A stretch of DNA of 9,494 nucleotides, taken from Alphaproteobacteria bacterium. Its GTDB lineage: Bacteria; Pseudomonadota; Alphaproteobacteria; Sphingomonadales; Sphingomonadaceae. The notes under the pieces are model-generated. The model was not told the origin of the DNA, made no database searches, and was given only the letters and a program-made list of their open reading frames with translations. The translations under genes and the position numbers were made by a program. The stretch covers positions 1 through 9,494 of the forward strand of contig VBAE01000017.1 of NCBI GenBank assembly GCA_005882415.1, read 5' to 3'. Of the stretch, positions 1 through 6,668 are shown in pieces; the stretch's first letter is position 1; the number at the start of each line of letters is the position of its first letter.

Positions 1-233
1 AATATCTGGCCGAGATGCTGGGCGTCCAGCGCACCACCGTCAGCACCGTCGCGCGGGCGCTGCAGGACCACGGCCTGATCCGCTACCGCCGCGGCACCAT
101 CCGCATCCTCGACCGGCCCGGAATCGAGGCGCGCGCCTGCGAATGCTATGAGGCGGTCGAGCGGCATTTCCGCGAGGTGCTCCCGGAAGTGAGGCCGCAG
201 AAGGTGCTCGACTCGCTGGATCCGGCGTCTTGA
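1..233 (+). CDS. Crp/Fnr-family transcriptional regulator, C-terminal part
   Basis: The gene is cut by the window start. The reading frame is open from base 3 to the TGA at 231-233. The visible part is a winged helix-turn-helix: YLAEMLGVQRTTVS, then ALQDHGLIRYRRG (recognition helix followed by wing), then a helical tail with two cysteines (ARACECYEAV). LAxMLGVxRTTVS followed by a short wing and a tail ending about 40 residues later is typical of Crp/Fnr regulators, which bind DNA as dimers. The N-terminal cyclic-nucleotide-type sensory domain would lie upstream and cannot be checked. The stop codon overlaps the TTG start of the downstream histidine kinase, so the two are probably translationally coupled. 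A GntR-like or other winged-helix protein is a weaker alternative. Confidence 0.8.
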   Translation, partial: YLAEMLGVQRTTVSTVARALQDHGLIRYRRGTIRILDRPGIEARACECYEAVERHFREVLPEVRPQKVLDSLDPAS

Positions 234-877
234 AGATGGGCGAGGGGGCGGCGGGCCCCACGCAAGACGATTGCGGCGAGGATCTCGAAATTTCCTCGAT
301 CCGCATGCTGGAGCTCCGCCACCGCATCAAGAATCTGCTCGCGATCACCCAGGCCGTCGCCAACCAGACGCTTCGCAGCGGCCGCACGATCGAGGAGGCG
401 CGGGTCGCGCTCGACGGGCGGCTTGCGGCGATGGGCGAGGCGGTCGACATGCTCCTCCACACCGGCTGGACTGCCGCGAGCCTGAGGGAGCTCATCGCCC
501 GCTCGCTGCTCCAGGCAGATCCGCGCATCGCGGTCGCCGGGCCGGAGCTCGTGCTCGGGCCGGACGCGGCGATGGCGCTGACCCTCGTCCTCCACGAGCT
601 CGAGAGCAATTCGCTGAAATACGGCGCCCTGTCGGCGGCGGAGGGCAAGGTCGCGATCCGCTGGTGGGTCGAGACGGAGGAGGGGGCTCAGTGCCTGCGC
701 TTCACCTGGCTCGAACGCGGCGGCCCGCCCTGCTCGCCGCCGACGCGCAAGGGCTTCGGCTCGCGCATGACCTCGCGCCTGATCGGGGGCCCTTTGCGCG
801 GCCGGGTCGAAGCGGACTACCCGCCCGAGGGACTGGCGTGGCGGCTTACCGCCCCGCTGGAGACGATGACCGCCTAG
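230..877 (+). CDS. HWE-family histidine kinase, soluble, no sensor domain
   Basis: This is a 215-residue sensor-type kinase made only of the dimerisation/phosphoacceptor and ATPase parts. The phosphoacceptor motif ELRHRIKNLLAITQAVANQT puts the histidine at about residue 31. The N box HELESNSLKYGALS follows (H122, N127), then the WxE of the HWE class (W146-V147-E148), then GFGSRMTSRLIGG as the glycine-rich ATP-lid region. The family phosphorylates a separate response regulator; none is visible here. There is no transmembrane, PAS or GAF segment, so input must come from a partner protein. The TTG at 230 overlaps the preceding stop (TTGA). An ATG at 236 is the alternative start, and neither has a clear Shine-Dalgarno, which suits coupling to the Crp-type gene. 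The N box reads ELESN where ELATN is more usual, but the metal-binding Asn is kept. Confidence 0.85.
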   Translation: MKMGEGAAGPTQDDCGEDLEISSIRMLELRHRIKNLLAITQAVANQTLRSGRTIEEARVALDGRLAAMGEAVDMLLHTGWTAASLRELIARSLLQADPRIAVAGPELVLGPDAAMALTLVLHELESNSLKYGALSAAEGKVAIRWWVETEEGAQCLRFTWLERGGPPCSPPTRKGFGSRMTSRLIGGPLRGRVEADYPPEGLAWRLTAPLETMTA

Positions 878-898
878 AGCGGGATCGGGTCCCACAGA

Positions 899-1049
899 AC
901 CGTCATTGCGAGGAGCGAAGCGACGCGGCAATCCAGACTGCCTCCGAACCTGCACTGGAGTTGTCAGGTGCGAACTGCCCCCGGCAGTTCGCAGCCGTGC
1001 CGGGGGCACGTCGGGCCTGACAACTCTTCGCTTCGCTCGCAATGACGGT
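899..1049. repeat. Composite nested palindromic intergenic repeat (CGTCATTGCGAG type)
   Basis: The element fills the gap between two convergent genes. The outer arms are 899-912 (ACCGTCATTGCGAG) and 1036-1049, 14 bp perfect. They extend by CGAAGCGA (916-923) pairing with 1028-1035 after a 3-nt bulge. Inside, GAGTTGTCAGG (958-968) pairs perfectly with 1016-1026 and encloses two further hairpins: CGAACTGCC (971-979) with 983-991, and CGTGCC (996-1001) with 1005-1010. The RNA could fold as a long stem closing a three-way junction. Repeats beginning CGTCATTGCGAG are, from general knowledge, found dispersed in many bacterial genomes. No coding function is seen. By position it may terminate transcription from both sides. 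Confidence 0.8.
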
Positions 1050-1050
1050 G

Positions 1051-2607
1051 TTAATCCGCGATCGGCGGCGGGGCGCCGGGCTCCGGCTTCTTGCCCTTCC
1101 TCAGCAGCCAGACCAGCGGCATCGCCGCCAGCGTCACCAGCATCATCGCGTGGAAATCGTCGAGATAGGCGATCATCAGCGCCTGGCGGTTGATCTCTGC
1201 ATTCAGCATCGCGGCGGCGGTGTCGCCGAGGCCGCCCAGGCGGTCGAGCACCGTGCTCCCGGCGATCTGCAACGTATAGGGGGTGACGTGCGCGGCGAGG
1301 TCGGAATGGCTGACCTGGACGTTGCGGGCGAGGAGGAAGGTCACCACGGAAATGCCGACCGAGCCGCCGATGTTGCGCGACAGGTTCAAGAGGCTCGCGC
1401 CGGTGGTGCGGTAGCTCGGGGGGAGGGAGGCGAAGGCCAGCGCCTGGAGCGGCACGAAGATGAAGCCGAGGCCGAGGCCCTGGACGATGCCGCTGATGAT
1501 GATCGGCCGCGAACCCATCACCAGAGTGAAGCCCGACATCTGGTAGAGCGACAGTGCAAGGCAGCCGATTCCGGTGAAGATCAGCAGGCGCGAGTCGACC
1601 TTCCCGGTCAGCCGTCCGGCAAGCATCATCGAAATGAGGGTGCCGATTCCGCGGGGCGCGGTGAGGAAGCCCGAATCGAGCACCGAATAGCCGTAGAGGC
1701 GCTGGAGCAGCGGCGGCAGCAGCGCCAGCCCCGCGAGCAGAAGCACGCCCGTCACCACCATGAAGAAAAGCGAGAAGGCGAAATTGCGGTCGGCGAACAT
1801 GCGCGGGTCGAAGATCGGATCGCGGGCGGTGGCGAGGTGGACGACGAACATCCAGGCGCAGGAGATTGCGAGGCCGCACTCGATCCACACTTCCCAGCTG
1901 GCGAACCAGTCGAGCTGCTCGCCCCGGTCGAGCATCATCTGCAGGCCGCCGAGCGCGAGTGCGAGGAGGGCGAAGCCGAACAGGTCGAAGCGCCTTTTCT
2001 TCACCTCCGCCGACGGCATGTAGCGGATGAGGAGGATGGTGCAGAGCACGCCGACGGGCAAATTGACCAGGAATACCCAGCGCCAGCTGTAATTCTCGGT
2101 CAGCCAGCCGCCGAGCACGGGGCCGAGGATCGGACCGATCATCACGCCCATGCCGAACATCGCCATCGCCCGGGCGTGCTTGTTGGGCGGGTTGATGTCG
2201 AACATCACCGCTTGGGCGATCGGCACCAGGAAGGCGCCCGAGACGCCCTGCAAGGCACGGAAGACGACCATCTCCGGCAAATTCTGCGCCATCGCGCACA
2301 TCACCGACGCGGCGGTGAAGGCGATCACCGACCAGACGAACAAACGCTTCCGCCCCACCCGGTCGGCCAGCCAGCCGGTGATCGGAATCGCGATCGCCGA
2401 GGCGACGATATAGCTGGTCAGCACCCAGTTGATCGTCTCCTGGGTCGCCGACATCGACGCCATCATGTGCGGCAGCGCCACGTTCGCGATGGTGGTGTCG
2501 AGCACCTGCAGAAGCACCGCCATCATGATCGACACGGTCAGGATCGCATGCTCGACCTTGTCCAGCGCGAGCGTGGCCGGAGGATGCGGGAGGGCGGCGG
2601 TCGCCAT
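1051..2607 (-). CDS. emrB: EmrB-type DHA2 family MFS drug exporter
   Basis: This 518-residue inner-membrane protein is long enough for the 14 helices of the DHA2 drug:H+ antiporters. Visible family motifs are LDTTIANVALP in helix 1 (residues 36-46, with the conserved Asp37), motif A GWLADRVGRKRLF (78-90), and motif C MGVMIGPILGPVLGGW (about 153-168), the mark of exporters. The ATG at 2607 is the first possible start, because an in-frame TGA lies 6 nt upstream. It begins 24 bp after the stop of the membrane fusion gene, so the two are almost certainly one transcript. With that protein it should pump hydrophobic drugs or fatty acids across both membranes using an outer-membrane TolC-type channel, which is not in this window. 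The real substrate cannot be read from the sequence. The long open frames antisense to it are shadows. Confidence 0.93.
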   Translation of the reverse strand: MATAALPHPPATLALDKVEHAILTVSIMMAVLLQVLDTTIANVALPHMMASMSATQETINWVLTSYIVASAIAIPITGWLADRVGRKRLFVWSVIAFTAASVMCAMAQNLPEMVVFRALQGVSGAFLVPIAQAVMFDINPPNKHARAMAMFGMGVMIGPILGPVLGGWLTENYSWRWVFLVNLPVGVLCTILLIRYMPSAEVKKRRFDLFGFALLALALGGLQMMLDRGEQLDWFASWEVWIECGLAISCAWMFVVHLATARDPIFDPRMFADRNFAFSLFFMVVTGVLLLAGLALLPPLLQRLYGYSVLDSGFLTAPRGIGTLISMMLAGRLTGKVDSRLLIFTGIGCLALSLYQMSGFTLVMGSRPIIISGIVQGLGLGFIFVPLQALAFASLPPSYRTTGASLLNLSRNIGGSVGISVVTFLLARNVQVSHSDLAAHVTPYTLQIAGSTVLDRLGGLGDTAAAMLNAEINRQALMIAYLDDFHAMMLVTLAAMPLVWLLRKGKKPEPGAPPPIAD

Positions 2608-2631
2608 CGGCTCAGGACCGGGGCTTGGCGA

Positions 2632-3750
2632 TCATCGTGCTGCCACCGCCCGCGGCGGTGCGGTGGCCGGGAGTGGCTGCTCCTTTGTATCCACCTTCAC
2701 CTGCGCCGAGAGTCCGGCGAGAAGCTGGCGCCCCGGCTTGCAGTCGATCGCGATCCGCACCGGCACGCGCTGGGTGACCTTGACCCAATTGCCGGTCGCG
2801 TTCTGCGCCGGAAGCACCGAGAATTCGGAGCCGGTGCCGCGGCCGATCGAAGCGACGTGGCCGCAAATGCTGGCCGACGGATAGGCGTCCAGCTTGACCT
2901 CGGCGGGCTGGCCGGGGGCCATCTTGTCGAGGTCGGTCTCCTTGTAATTGGCCTCGATCCAGGTCTCGTCGCTGCGCACGATGGTGACCACCGGAAGGCC
3001 CGGGACCACCGCCGCGCCGATCATCAGCCGGTCGGTCTGGGTAATGAAGCCGTCGATCGGGGCGCGGACTTCCGTGCGCTTCAGGTCGAGCAGGGCCTTG
3101 TCGCGCGCCGCCATCGCAGCGGCGATCGCGGGTTGGGCGCTTTCCGGGCCCTGGCGGAGCTGCGCGCTCGTGACCTGGGCGTCGCTCCGGGCATTGGCGA
3201 GCCGCTCGCGCGCTTCCTGGACCGAGTGCATCGCTTCGTCATAATGGGCCCGGGTGGTGAAGCCGCGCTTCAGCAGCTCGGCCTGGCGCCCGAACGCCTT
3301 CTGCGCGAAATCGAGATTGGCCGCGGCGCCGGAAATGTCGGCGCCGGTGCCGGCGGTCTCCGCCTGGAGCTTGGTGACCGATACCTGCGCCGCGGCGAGC
3401 TGCGCCTCGGCCTGGGCGAGCGCGATCCGGTAGGGGCGGGGGTCGATCCGGAACAGCAGGTCGCCGCGCTTCACACGCTGGTTCTCCTTGACGAACACTT
3501 CGGCCACCGGCCCGGTCACCTCCGCGCTCACCGACACCTTGTCCTGCTGGACATAGGCATTGTCGGTCGAAACGTAGCGGCCCGAGGTCAGCCAGAAGAA
3601 CAGGCCGACCGCGATCAGGATCAGCGGCACCGACAGCATCACGGCGGTCCGCACCCAGCGCTTCTTCGGCGCAGGCGTCTCTACGACGACCGTCTCGCCG
3701 GCCGCGATCGGCGCATGGTCGGCCGGCGCGGTGATCTTCCCTTCCTTCAC
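2632..3750 (-). CDS. emrA: EmrA/HlyD-type membrane fusion protein
   Basis: This 372-residue periplasmic adaptor couples the EmrB-type pump to an outer-membrane channel. In order it has a cytoplasmic N-terminus; one membrane anchor (about 33-55); the diagnostic STDNAYVQQDKVSVSAEVTG; the first lipoyl half (VKENQRVKRGDLLFRIDP); an alanine/glutamine-rich alpha-helical hairpin (about 105-220); the second lipoyl half with RAPIDGFITQ; and a beta-barrel containing ANYKETDL and the PGQPAEVKLDAYP motif. The start is GTG at 3750-3748. It is preceded 5 nt upstream by a strong GGAGGA and overlaps the marR stop as GTGA. The order marR-emrA-emrB and the tight spacing are classic for a self-regulated EmrAB efflux operon. 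Confidence 0.93.
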   Translation of the reverse strand: MKEGKITAPADHAPIAAGETVVVETPAPKKRWVRTAVMLSVPLILIAVGLFFWLTSGRYVSTDNAYVQQDKVSVSAEVTGPVAEVFVKENQRVKRGDLLFRIDPRPYRIALAQAEAQLAAAQVSVTKLQAETAGTGADISGAAANLDFAQKAFGRQAELLKRGFTTRAHYDEAMHSVQEARERLANARSDAQVTSAQLRQGPESAQPAIAAAMAARDKALLDLKRTEVRAPIDGFITQTDRLMIGAAVVPGLPVVTIVRSDETWIEANYKETDLDKMAPGQPAEVKLDAYPSASICGHVASIGRGTGSEFSVLPAQNATGNWVKVTQRVPVRIAIDCKPGRQLLAGLSAQVKVDTKEQPLPATAPPRAVAAR

Positions 3751-4190
3751 AAACTCCTCCGTCCGGCTTCATCGGCGCCGGCAATGTTCGCGCGCACGCG
3801 TTCCAATATCTCTCTCACCTGCCGCACTTCCTCGTCGGACACGCCCTCAAGCACATCCTCGAGAAAACCCTCCGCCACGGCGGAGAGCTTCTCGTTGATC
3901 GGCCGCGCCTTGGCAGTGAGGTGGATCTGCCAGGCACGCCGATCGAACGCGGCCGGCCGGCGCTCGACCAGCCCGGCTTCCTCCAGGCGGTCGATCATCC
4001 GGCACAAGGTGATCGGCTCAACGTCCAGCGCGTCGGCGAGGTCCACCTGCTTCTGCCCGTCCTGCCGCGCAAGCCGCGAGAGCACCCGCCACTGCGCGCG
4101 GGTCACCCCGAGCTCGGCCGCGCGCCGGTCGAATGCGCGGCGCATCAGGCGTGCGGTATCGGCGACCTCGAAGGCGAAATTGCTGTCCAT
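3747..4190 (-). CDS. MarR-family transcriptional repressor, likely of the emrAB operon
   Basis: This protein is about 147 residues from ATG 4190-4188, or 150 from a GTG at 4199. The fold is the MarR winged helix: a dimerisation helix (ADTARLMRRAFDRRA), then GVTRAQWRVLSRLA, then DLADALDVEPITLCRMIDRLEEAGLVERR as the DNA-binding helix-turn-helix. The wing is FDRRAWQIHLT with the conserved DRR, and a long C-terminal dimer helix follows. It should be a dimeric repressor released by small ligands such as phenolic drugs. It overlaps the emrA start by 4 bp and so is the first gene of the efflux operon. No Shine-Dalgarno precedes either start. The -10-like TATGTG would place transcription initiation near the ATG, which suggests leaderless translation. 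A 12-bp palindrome at 4204-4215 is the probable self-operator. Confidence 0.9.
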   Translation of the reverse strand: MDSNFAFEVADTARLMRRAFDRRAAELGVTRAQWRVLSRLARQDGQKQVDLADALDVEPITLCRMIDRLEEAGLVERRPAAFDRRAWQIHLTAKARPINEKLSAVAEGFLEDVLEGVSDEEVRQVREILERVRANIAGADEAGRRSL

Positions 4191-4196
4191 CGGACG

Positions 4197-4224
4197 CACA
4201 TAGTAAGCATGCTTATAAAATCAA
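4197..4224 (-). promoter_or_regulatory. Putative marR-emrAB promoter
   Basis: On the minus strand, TTGATT (4224-4219) could be the -35 box. It is followed after 16 bp by TATGTG (4202-4197) as a weak -10. The DUF1499 gene ends at 4227, so the promoter is squeezed into the 36-bp intergenic space. Transcription would start close to the ATG at 4190. The match to consensus is only moderate. Confidence 0.35.
4204..4215. promoter_or_regulatory. Candidate MarR operator, perfect 12-bp palindrome
   Basis: TAAGCATGCTTA reads the same on both strands. It lies 14 bp upstream of the marR ATG, within an AT-rich island (about 4200-4229) in otherwise GC-rich DNA. It sits between the putative -35 and -10 boxes of marR, where a bound MarR dimer would block RNA polymerase. 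MarR dimers usually bind AT-rich palindromes of about this size or slightly longer. Binding is inferred from position and symmetry only. Confidence 0.6.
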
Positions 4225-4226
4225 GT

Positions 4227-5009
4227 TTACGAAGCCCCGCTAAGGTCCGCCATGAACGCCCGGACGCGCTTGGCGTTCATGCCGACGTCGCTCATCCCCA
4301 CCCGGCTGACCGAGCGCATGTCGACCAGGCTTCCCCCGCCGGGCGCCGGGCGGGCGCGGACGACGACATCGTCCTTGAAGCGGAAGAAGAGGCTGGTCGC
4401 AGTCGCCTCCAGCCGCCCCGCTGCCGGGTCGGCCTTCGCGATCTCCCACCCGTTCTTGCGGGCGAGCGCCTCGGCGCGGCGGATCGCCTCGGCGGGCGGG
4501 ACTGCCATCCGCACCGTCTTGAGGTCGCCATAGGCCTCGCCGTGCATCGCCTTCCACCTCTGCTCCGGGTTGAGGCGCTTCAGCTCCGCGCGGTCCATGT
4601 CGGGCATCCCCTCCATATTGTCCGCGCGGACCTTGAGCACCTCGAATTGCGGCACGTCGGCGAGGTTGGTCGTCACGTCGTGGATCGGCGGCACCGACTT
4701 GGCGGTGCGTATGAGGTTGCCGACGAACAGCACGAAGCCGAGCGCCACGACCAGCGCGACCAGGTTCGGCACCAGCAGGCCCCCGCGGCGCCTCGCCCGC
4801 GCCCAGACCAAAGCGACGAGCGCCAGCACGATCCCGGCCACCGCCGCGAACAGTGCATATTGAAGGACCGCGAACCCGGTCCGGAAATGCCACGCGCCCG
4901 CGCCGCTCCCGATCGATCCGATCAAAGCCGCCGCCACGCCGCCGATCGAGAGTATCAACGCCGCCCGAGTCGCAATCCTCGGCCAGTCCCTTCTCGCTGC
5001 TGTCGCCAT
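4227..5009 (-). CDS. DUF1499 family membrane protein
   Basis: This protein of about 260 residues has three N-terminal hydrophobic helices: around 14-35 (AALILSIGGVAAALIGSIG), 45-68 (FAVLQYALFAAVAGIVLALV) and 77-97 (LVPNLVALVVALGFVLFVG). A soluble C-terminal domain follows, beginning near SVPPIHDVTTNLADVP. The phrases IHDVTTN, AEALARKNGWEI, ATATSLFFRFKDDVVVRAR and DMRSVSRVGMSDVGMNAKRVRAF are the recognisable core of DUF1499, whose biochemical role is unknown. The ATG at 5009 has GGAGG 5 nt upstream. The adjacent ATG at 5012 lies only 2 nt from it and is less likely. The gene points the same way as marR-emrAB but ends before the marR promoter, so co-transcription is possible and not required. 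Its 5' end faces the divergent tRNA gene across about 60 bp. Confidence 0.85.
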   Translation of the reverse strand: MATAARRDWPRIATRAALILSIGGVAAALIGSIGSGAGAWHFRTGFAVLQYALFAAVAGIVLALVALVWARARRRGGLLVPNLVALVVALGFVLFVGNLIRTAKSVPPIHDVTTNLADVPQFEVLKVRADNMEGMPDMDRAELKRLNPEQRWKAMHGEAYGDLKTVRMAVPPAEAIRRAEALARKNGWEIAKADPAAGRLEATATSLFFRFKDDVVVRARPAPGGGSLVDMRSVSRVGMSDVGMNAKRVRAFMADLSGAS

Positions 5010-5032
5010 CATTGCCTCCCCTTTTCATCCTC

Positions 5033-5061
5033 TCGACAAGCGCTTCGCCGCTGCCTAAAAG
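5033..5061 (+). promoter_or_regulatory. Possible promoter of the tRNA-Gly transcript
   Basis: TCGACA (5033-5038, one mismatch to TTGACA) is followed after 17 bp by TAAAAG (5056-5061). This would place the start 5 to 8 bp before the mature tRNA 5' end. It lies in the short divergent gap shared with the DUF1499 gene. The -10 matches only 4 of 6 consensus bases. Confidence 0.35.
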
Positions 5062-5074
5062 TCGGCTGCTCCGC

Positions 5075-5148
5075 GCGGGTGTAGCTCAATGGCAGAGCAG
5101 AAGCTTCCCAAGCTTACGACGAGGGTTCGATTCCCTTCACCCGCTCCA
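5075..5148 (+). tRNA. tRNA-Gly (anticodon CCC)
   Basis: The 74-nt cloverleaf has acceptor GCGGGTG pairing with CACCCGC (5138-5144). The D arm is GCTC/GAGC, and the anticodon loop TTCCCAA has anticodon CCC, which reads GGG glycine codons. The T arm is GAGGG/TTCGATT/CCCTT, followed by discriminator T and an encoded CCA (5146-5148). The sequence closely resembles the E. coli tRNA-Gly(CCC). One pair at the outer end of the anticodon stem (G-A) is mismatched. No terminator follows. A Shine-Dalgarno for the next gene begins only 8 nt after the CCA. Confidence 0.97.
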
Positions 5149-5168
5149 TCCCCTCGGAGGTGTCCGTC

Positions 5169-5552
5169 TTGCGTTTCCTCCTCGTCCCGCTGGCCCTGAT
5201 GGCCGCCGTCTCGGCCTCGGCCGCGGAGGCGCCGCCGATGAGCGCGAAGCTGCAGGCGATGGTCAGGAACCGCGCCCAGGGCCCGCAGATCAAGTGCATC
5301 CGCCGCGACGTCCGGATGCGCACCAACATCGTCGATTCCGCCACCATCACCTTCCAGAGCGGCTCCTCGGTGGTGTTCGTCAACCGGCCCCCCGCCTGCC
5401 CTTTGCTCCAGCCCGGCCGCTCGCTGATCATGGAAGTCACCCGCAACAACATTTGCGAAGGCGACAGCCTGGCCGTGGTCGATCTGGTCAGCGACGTCGA
5501 ATACGGCCCCTGCACTCTCTCGTCCTTCACGCCATGGCTGAAGCAGAAATAG
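5169..5552 (+). CDS. Small secreted cysteine-containing protein, DUF6491-like
   Basis: This 127-residue protein starts with a clear signal peptide (MRFLLVPLALMAAVSASA, probable cut before AEAPP), so it should be periplasmic or exported. The mature part has four cysteines, in QIKCIRR, PPACPLL, NNICEGD and YGPCTLS, enough for two disulfides. The layout CI-R-x-T-x-I-V-D-x-x-T-I, VFVNRP, CEGD, C-x-L-x-x-F-x-P resembles DUF6491 proteins of sphingomonads and xanthomonads, whose function is unknown. I chose TTG 5169 because GGAGG (5156-5160) lies 8 nt upstream. The in-frame GTG at 5160 overlaps that ribosome site and would give a poorer signal peptide. The start is only 20 nt after the tRNA CCA, so expression probably depends on the tRNA transcript. 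The 3' end overlaps the next gene by 19 bp. Confidence 0.75.
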   Translation: MRFLLVPLALMAAVSASAAEAPPMSAKLQAMVRNRAQGPQIKCIRRDVRMRTNIVDSATITFQSGSSVVFVNRPPACPLLQPGRSLIMEVTRNNICEGDSLAVVDLVSDVEYGPCTLSSFTPWLKQK

Positions 5553-6661
5553 CGCCGGCGCAGCCGCCGCGCCTGCTCCAGGGCGATTACGCCCCCTGGT
5601 TCGAGGCGCCGGCTCTGTCCGGCAGCCCGACCTACAAGTTCGACACCGCCGCCGGCCGGCACATGCTGCTGCTCTTCCTGGGCTCGGCGCGCTTCGAGGC
5701 GTCGAAGGCGGCGCTCGACGTCGTCGCCCGCAACCGCGCCCTGTTCGACGATGTCGACGCCTGCTTCTTCGGAATCACCGTCGATCCGGCGGACTCGGCG
5801 GAAGGGCGTATCGCCCAGGCGCTCCCCGGAATCCGCTTCTTCCTCGATTATGAGCGCAAGGTCAGCAGCCTCTACGGCGCCGCCAACGGCGACCGCTACC
5901 GCCCCTCCTGGCTGATCCTCTCGCCCGACCTCCGCGTCGCCGCGCAATATCCGATCGACCGCGGCGAGCAGGCGGCGGAGCACTTACGCGCCCTGATCGC
6001 CGCGATCCCCGGCGACCGCTGGGCGCCCGTGCTCACCGTCCCGGACGTGCTGGAGCCGGGGCTCTGCCGAAAGCTGATCGCGCTCTACGAGGCCGACGGC
6101 GGCAAGGATTCGGGCTTCATGCGCGAAGTGGACGGCAAGACGGTCGAGATCCTCGACCATAGCCACAAGCAGCGCCGCGACTGCCCGATCGCCGACGGCG
6201 AGCTCCAGCGCGCCCTCAACGCGCGGGTCAGGCGCCGCCTCAACCCGGCGCTGAAGCGCGCCTTCCAGTTCGAATCGACCCGGATCGAGCGCCACATCGT
6301 CGCCTGCTACTCCGCCGGCGAAGGCCATTTCCGCGCCCACCGCGACAACACCACCAAAGGCACCGCCCACCGCAAGTTCGCGGTCACCATCAACCTCAAC
6401 TCGGATTATGACGGCGGCGACCTTCGCTTCCCTGAATTCGGCGGCCGCACCTATCGCGCGCCGGTTGGGGGCGCGGTGGTCTTCTCCTGCTCGCTCCTGC
6501 ACGAGGCGACCCCCGTCACCCGCGGCCGCCGCTTCGCCTTCCTCCCCTTCCTCTACGACGAGGACGGCGCCCAAATCCGCGAGGCCAACAACCCCTATCT
6601 GGGCGAGGGCCTCAGCCCCTACCGAAGGGAAGGCCCCGCGGCTGCGGAGACTGAAGCCTGA
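5534..6661 (+). CDS. Redoxin-like domain fused to 2OG-Fe(II) dioxygenase
   Basis: This 375-residue two-domain cytosolic protein has no signal peptide. Residues 10-165 look like an AhpC/peroxiredoxin-type thioredoxin fold (GDYAPWFEAPALSG, HMLLLFLGSARFEAS, FFGITVDP, PSWLILSPDLRV). The catalytic cysteine region reads GSARFEAS, so the usual redox Cys is absent. Residues 170-375 are a prolyl-4-hydroxylase-like 2-oxoglutarate oxygenase: HRD (H269, D271) and H323 form the iron-binding triad, and R332 or R333 in RGRRFAFLPF should bind 2-oxoglutarate. NLNSDYDGGDLRFPEF is the typical strand between them. The substrate is unknown; hydroxylation of a protein side chain is one possibility. The ATG at 5534 has no Shine-Dalgarno and lies inside the previous gene, which suggests translational coupling. 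No alternative start fits the N-terminal GDxAPWF motif. Confidence 0.88.
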   Translation: MAEAEIAPAQPPRLLQGDYAPWFEAPALSGSPTYKFDTAAGRHMLLLFLGSARFEASKAALDVVARNRALFDDVDACFFGITVDPADSAEGRIAQALPGIRFFLDYERKVSSLYGAANGDRYRPSWLILSPDLRVAAQYPIDRGEQAAEHLRALIAAIPGDRWAPVLTVPDVLEPGLCRKLIALYEADGGKDSGFMREVDGKTVEILDHSHKQRRDCPIADGELQRALNARVRRRLNPALKRAFQFESTRIERHIVACYSAGEGHFRAHRDNTTKGTAHRKFAVTINLNSDYDGGDLRFPEFGGRTYRAPVGGAVVFSCSLLHEATPVTRGRRFAFLPFLYDEDGAQIREANNPYLGEGLSPYRREGPAAAETEA

Positions 6662-6668
6662 GGGAACC

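Noticed and set aside
881..893. Rho-independent terminator GGGATCGGGTCCC after the HWE kinase
   Set aside because: The stem is only 4 bp and no T-run follows.
146..2299. 717-codon open frame on the minus strand
   Set aside because: It is antisense to the HWE kinase and frame-shifted on emrB, and it runs through the palindromic repeat. Composition is Arg/Pro/Ala-rich.
1042..4203. 1053-codon open frame on the plus strand
   Set aside because: It is antisense to emrB, emrA and marR. Its product is rich in His, Arg, Glu and Gly with no domain, the usual shadow of GC-rich codon bias.
5160..5168. GTG start for the DUF6491-like gene
   Set aside because: It overlaps the GGAGG ribosome site itself. 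TTG 5169 has correct spacing and a normal signal peptide.
4853..5533. Upstream in-frame extension of the oxygenase gene
   Set aside because: The frame is open through the tRNA and the signal-peptide gene, but these have their own clear identities. The oxygenase family N-terminus begins at the ATG at 5534.
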